Origin: Rutidosis leptorrhynchoides
Taxonomy: Eukaryota; Streptophyta; Magnoliopsida; Asterales; Asteraceae
Reading direction: 5' to 3'
Assembly (NCBI RefSeq): GCF_046630445.1
Contig: NC_092337.1
Location: 370,441,501 to 370,505,500 of the forward strand
Length of the DNA stretch: 64,000 bases
The notes under the pieces were generated by a model. It had not been told where the DNA came from, made no database searches, and saw nothing but the letters and a program-made list of their open reading frames with translations. The translations under genes and the position numbers were made by a program. Shown here in pieces: positions 61,327 through 64,000 of this stretch. Position 1 is the first letter of the stretch, and each line of letters begins with the position of its first letter.

Positions 61327-61724
61327 CGGTGGTATTAGCGAACCAGGTCTTGCATTAGTGTGTCTAACTGATAGTTGTTAAGATGCATTAGTGAGTCTGG
61401 ACTTCGACCGTATCTGCATGTCAAAATTTTTGCTTATCATTTTTAGTCGGAAATCATCTACTTACCATCCTTAAGAAATTACCTGCTTATCATTCTTAAG
61501 TCTAGACGCGTTTTCCTACATTTATTGCATAATAGTGTATAGACGAATTCGTATCTTAGCATATCTGTTACTGTGAACTTTGACTGACATCTTTCAAAGA
61601 TTCCTCCGTAATTTATGGGATTTTGGTATTATATATACATATGTAAATTATGTATTGAAGAATACCAAATCTAAATTCTACAATCTATTTCATACCAAAA
61701 AAATTCTTTCCCTGATCATACAAG

Positions 61725-62171
61725 ATGGATCCCTCAACCAGTTCGAGTTCCTCGAATTCCGACAGCTATGCCGATATGGATTTCCACATGAGCTCCGAAA
61801 GCAGCGTGACCGGAATGGATCAACCAATTAGCCATCATCTATTCTGGATGAATTGGGGATGGGTTCGTAATCTACTTAACCATTGGAGACAAGAAGAAGG
61901 CGATCCCTTTCATCCACCACATTGCCCTCTTGGCAATGAACCTGAAGCACTTACCGGCGAACCTATCCGAAACACCATTTTCTCTCTCATTTTCAGAGTA
62001 TCTCATCATGATTATATACTACACCAAATTCTAGATCTTATTTATCCGCTCGTCCGAACCGACAATCACCCCGGTGTAATAGAAGAAGTCAACGAGCTTC
62101 GCGCTCGGGTAGTGGCTTTGGAGAATATGGTGCAAAGGTTACAAACACCAGCAGTAGCACCAGCAGCATAA
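61725..62171 (+). CDS. Leader ORF protein of element D, unknown function
   Basis: 148 residues: a Ser-rich acidic N-terminus (MDPSTSSSSSNSDSYADMDF), a Trp-rich middle (WMNWGWVRNLLNHW), the LTGEPIRNTIFSLIF block, then VIEEVNELRARVVALENMVQ with hydrophobic heptad spacing, likely a coiled coil. The A copy (1544-2052, minus) shares these blocks. TAA at 62169 comes early: the same frame continues in Pro/Thr-rich sequence to TAG at 62283-62285, as in A, so the protein may be truncated. It sits between PBS and the PPT-like motif where B has an F-box ORF. The gag-like size and coiled coil could suit an accessory or gag-related role, but I do not recognise the family. Confidence 0.55.
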   Translation: MDPSTSSSSSNSDSYADMDFHMSSESSVTGMDQPISHHLFWMNWGWVRNLLNHWRQEEGDPFHPPHCPLGNEPEALTGEPIRNTIFSLIFRVSHHDYILHQILDLIYPLVRTDNHPGVIEEVNELRARVVALENMVQRLQTPAVAPAA

Positions 62172-62534
62172 CTAGTACCACCATCAACAACATCAACAGT
62201 ATCATTACCACCACCAACAACAACCGCATCGCAAACCTCAACTTCACAATCTGTCCCACGAGCATCGACATCATACACCATGTAGATACCAAGGAATACC
62301 ACAACGATGAAGTATTGATTCATAACTTCATTGGGGAAACATTCTACGGCGATTATGTAATTTCTAAAGTTTAGAAATTATCTATCCTAGCCTTAACCAT
62401 AAATCAAATGAGTTTAATTTAATATTAACTCATTAAATCAATATTACATCTGAAGAAATATACACATATATATTTCCATAAAGACTGTAATAAAATTCTT
62501 TTGTACAAAATATTAATTGTGAAATTTTTTTTTT

Positions 62535-62554
62535 AACGGGTAGGTAATACCCGA
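62535..62554 (+). other. PPT/LTR-junction-like motif in D interior
   Basis: AACGGGTAGGTAATACCCGA after GAAATTTTTTTTTT. That preceding run resembles GACGAAATTTATTT before the real PPT of B. The sequence also forms a GGGTA..TACCC hairpin. Confidence 0.55.
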
Positions 62555-63135
62555 GAGATATATAAATTCACAATTAATATGTTACATTCTTCGAATCTGA
62601 TTCAGCAAATCATCCATTATACTCCCTACTTTCACAACAATATACATTCTTTTATAGAAATCAAAACAACCATACTCATTCAAAATCTAATTACATATTC
62701 TGATTTTGAAATCTCAGAATTCGATTCAAGATATAACCGAAATCATCACTCTTAGATTCCTACATCTTTCAAAACTATACTTTGACTTCAAAACTGTCCT
62801 AGAACCTCATTTCTATTCATGGAACTCACAAAAATATTTGTATCATTCAAAATCTTAGAACATCATATGTATATTAACAATTACAATATGTGTTCAAACA
62901 CTTCGAAATTCCTAAAGACATGCGAGATGATGATCCAACCACATATTATCCACTGTCATGCATCTGAAAAGCTCTCGAAACCAAAGTTATAGTTTAACAC
63001 GTATCCGTGTCAGATCATTTGATATTTATTACCAAATATAATTTTTCAATCTCTTTCCAAAATAGACAGTTTTGTCACAGCTCCAGCAAATCACCTTCAT
63101 TTGTTTATACGAATAAACCTTATTATAATAATTAC

Positions 63136-63243
63136 CCCTTCATCGTTGTTACCGGGGAACCTTTCATATCTCGCCACATTAGCAGTAAACTTATCAACAA
63201 CTTCATTAACCTTTGACTTAAGCCTCTCCGAAAAGCCACTATA
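63136..63243 (-). other. Antisense coding-like segment in D
   Basis: Open 36-codon minus-strand frame (YSGFSERLKSKVNEVV, then DKFTANVARYERFPGNNDEG). Its counterpart in A is at 68-154. Not recognised. Confidence 0.4.
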
Positions 63244-63460
63244 CTTATTCATTAAAACCCCATCATGTACTCACCTACATCCTGTAACAATAATTGTCAC
63301 ACCAACTACTGGGAATTAGCAATCAGTATTTTGAATTTCGCGACAATTTTACGTCAAAAGTTATACATATAACGTCTATCTCCTAGACTTACATACTTTG
63401 AATGTGAATTTTCTGAAAAACATCCCAAACTATGAACTAGTTCTCCGAAATTGGAAAAAT

Positions 63461-63676
63461 GCTGATAAAGCAGCAAAAACTGTAAACAACTTTAACAGTC
63501 AAAAGTTTGATGATAAAGAATAGTATGGTGGTAAAGCTGAGAAAAAGAGAAGGTTTGAAACTGGAAAACGGATTGAGCAGACCATGAAGGAGGCTGTGGA
63601 CAAATCACAAAGACTAAACCTGCCTTCAAAGGATCCAAATGATTCAGTGTCTACTGAAATCGTTAGCAAACACCTT
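63461..63676 (+). pseudogene. Polyadenylate-binding protein (PABP) fragment captured in D
   Basis: The frame reads ADKAAKTVNNFNSQKFDDKE, TAG, YGGKAEKKRRFETGKRIEQT, then MKEAVDKSQRLNLPSKDPND. This follows the end of RRM3 and the linker to RRM4 in plant PABPs: the family has FDDKEWYVGKAQKK, then RFEQ..KEAADK..G.NLYLKNLD. The Trp codon expected after DKE is the stop TAG (63521-63523), and a shorter linker is seen. PABP binds mRNA poly(A) tails, but this piece cannot. Exon joining cannot be tested because the fragment is short. It has the same strand as the element. After about 63676 the similarity ends, although the frame stays open to 63829. Confidence 0.75.
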
Positions 63677-64000
63677 ACTTCTTATTCTAAACCTTCACAG
63701 AAAAATCTTCTTCATCATCCATATTATCGTATCTTTTATTATAATATCTTCGATATTCCTGAAGATATTTTCACAACTATTCTTATCCGATATCTTTTAT
63801 CTCTTCGCAATATCTGCGTTACAACATAAAAAGAAACTGTGTTAGTTTCTAAATTTAAAAAAAAATAAATTTGAATTTAAAATAGGAATGTTTTTGAAGT
63901 AGTGTTGGGAACTGAAGCATGAGTTAGTATAATATAATGACACTTGATCAACGTGATTATATTACAGTAAGTCATGCTGAGTTTCTAATAGAACGTGATG

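Larger units (their letters stand above)
58573..64000 (+). mobile_element. Element D: Tekay-like LTR retrotransposon, sister of A, right end outside the window
   Basis: LTR 58573-61313, PBS at 61316, leader ORF 61725, PPT-like motif 62535, noncoding interior matching A, then a PABP gene fragment. No gag or pol before the window ends, 2.7 kb into the interior, unlike F where gag starts 0.4 kb in. It is probably non-autonomous or rearranged by gene capture. Confidence 0.82.

Overview
The window is plant nuclear DNA. It is AT-rich, has no bacterial-style operons, contains intron signals and a plant DUF26 gene, and is mostly a nest of LTR retrotransposons. LTR style and Tekay-type polyproteins suggest a eudicot with a large genome, probably Asteraceae; that family assignment is inference from recall, not shown by the sequence alone.

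Left nest (1-30591). Element A (minus strand, 1-6747) is a Tekay-like Ty3 element represented by one 4.2 kb LTR, its primer binding site (PBS) and part of its interior. It interrupts the leader of element B (plus, 6748-15879). B has an intact 207-codon F-box-like ORF ahead of a decayed gag-pol with chromodomain, then a 3.5 kb 3' LTR. A 65-70 bp minisatellite follows. Element C (plus, 16584-26944) is complete at both ends and Athila-like: a tRNA-Asp-type PBS and a gag-protease frame with two stops, but no reverse transcriptase, RNase H or integrase. C sits just after the gag of element E (minus, to 30591), which shows gag, PBS and a 2.2 kb LTR.

Gene-poor island (30592-44143). This holds a two-domain DUF26 (Gnk2-like) secretory/receptor exon at 32077, a 563 bp hAT-type MITE with a perfect 8 bp target duplication, and a Mutator-like element (34788-39533) that contains a solo LTR with its own 5 bp duplication. 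Two in-phase spliced exons of an unidentified minus-strand gene lie at 40093-40421.

Right nest (44144-64000). Element G (plus) is split by element F (45363-55056), a complete and very young Tekay element. F has a 1488-codon uninterrupted gag-pol, near-identical LTRs and a perfect GTGAG target duplication. Element D (plus, 58573 onward) is a sister of A in opposite orientation and has cut G again. D carries a leader ORF and a fragment of a polyadenylate-binding-protein gene.

Four patterns stand out. (1) Eight Tekay-type LTRs from several families share a donor/acceptor-like intron of about 460-655 bp inside the LTR. (2) Paired 16 bp palindromes lie exactly 32 bp apart in four places, including two otherwise different LTR families, in three cases just upstream of a TATA box. 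(3) An interchangeable ORF sits between PBS and gag, followed by a motif that copies the polypurine-tract/3'-LTR junction. (4) Each LTR family has its own GC-rich palindromic or hairpin repeats.
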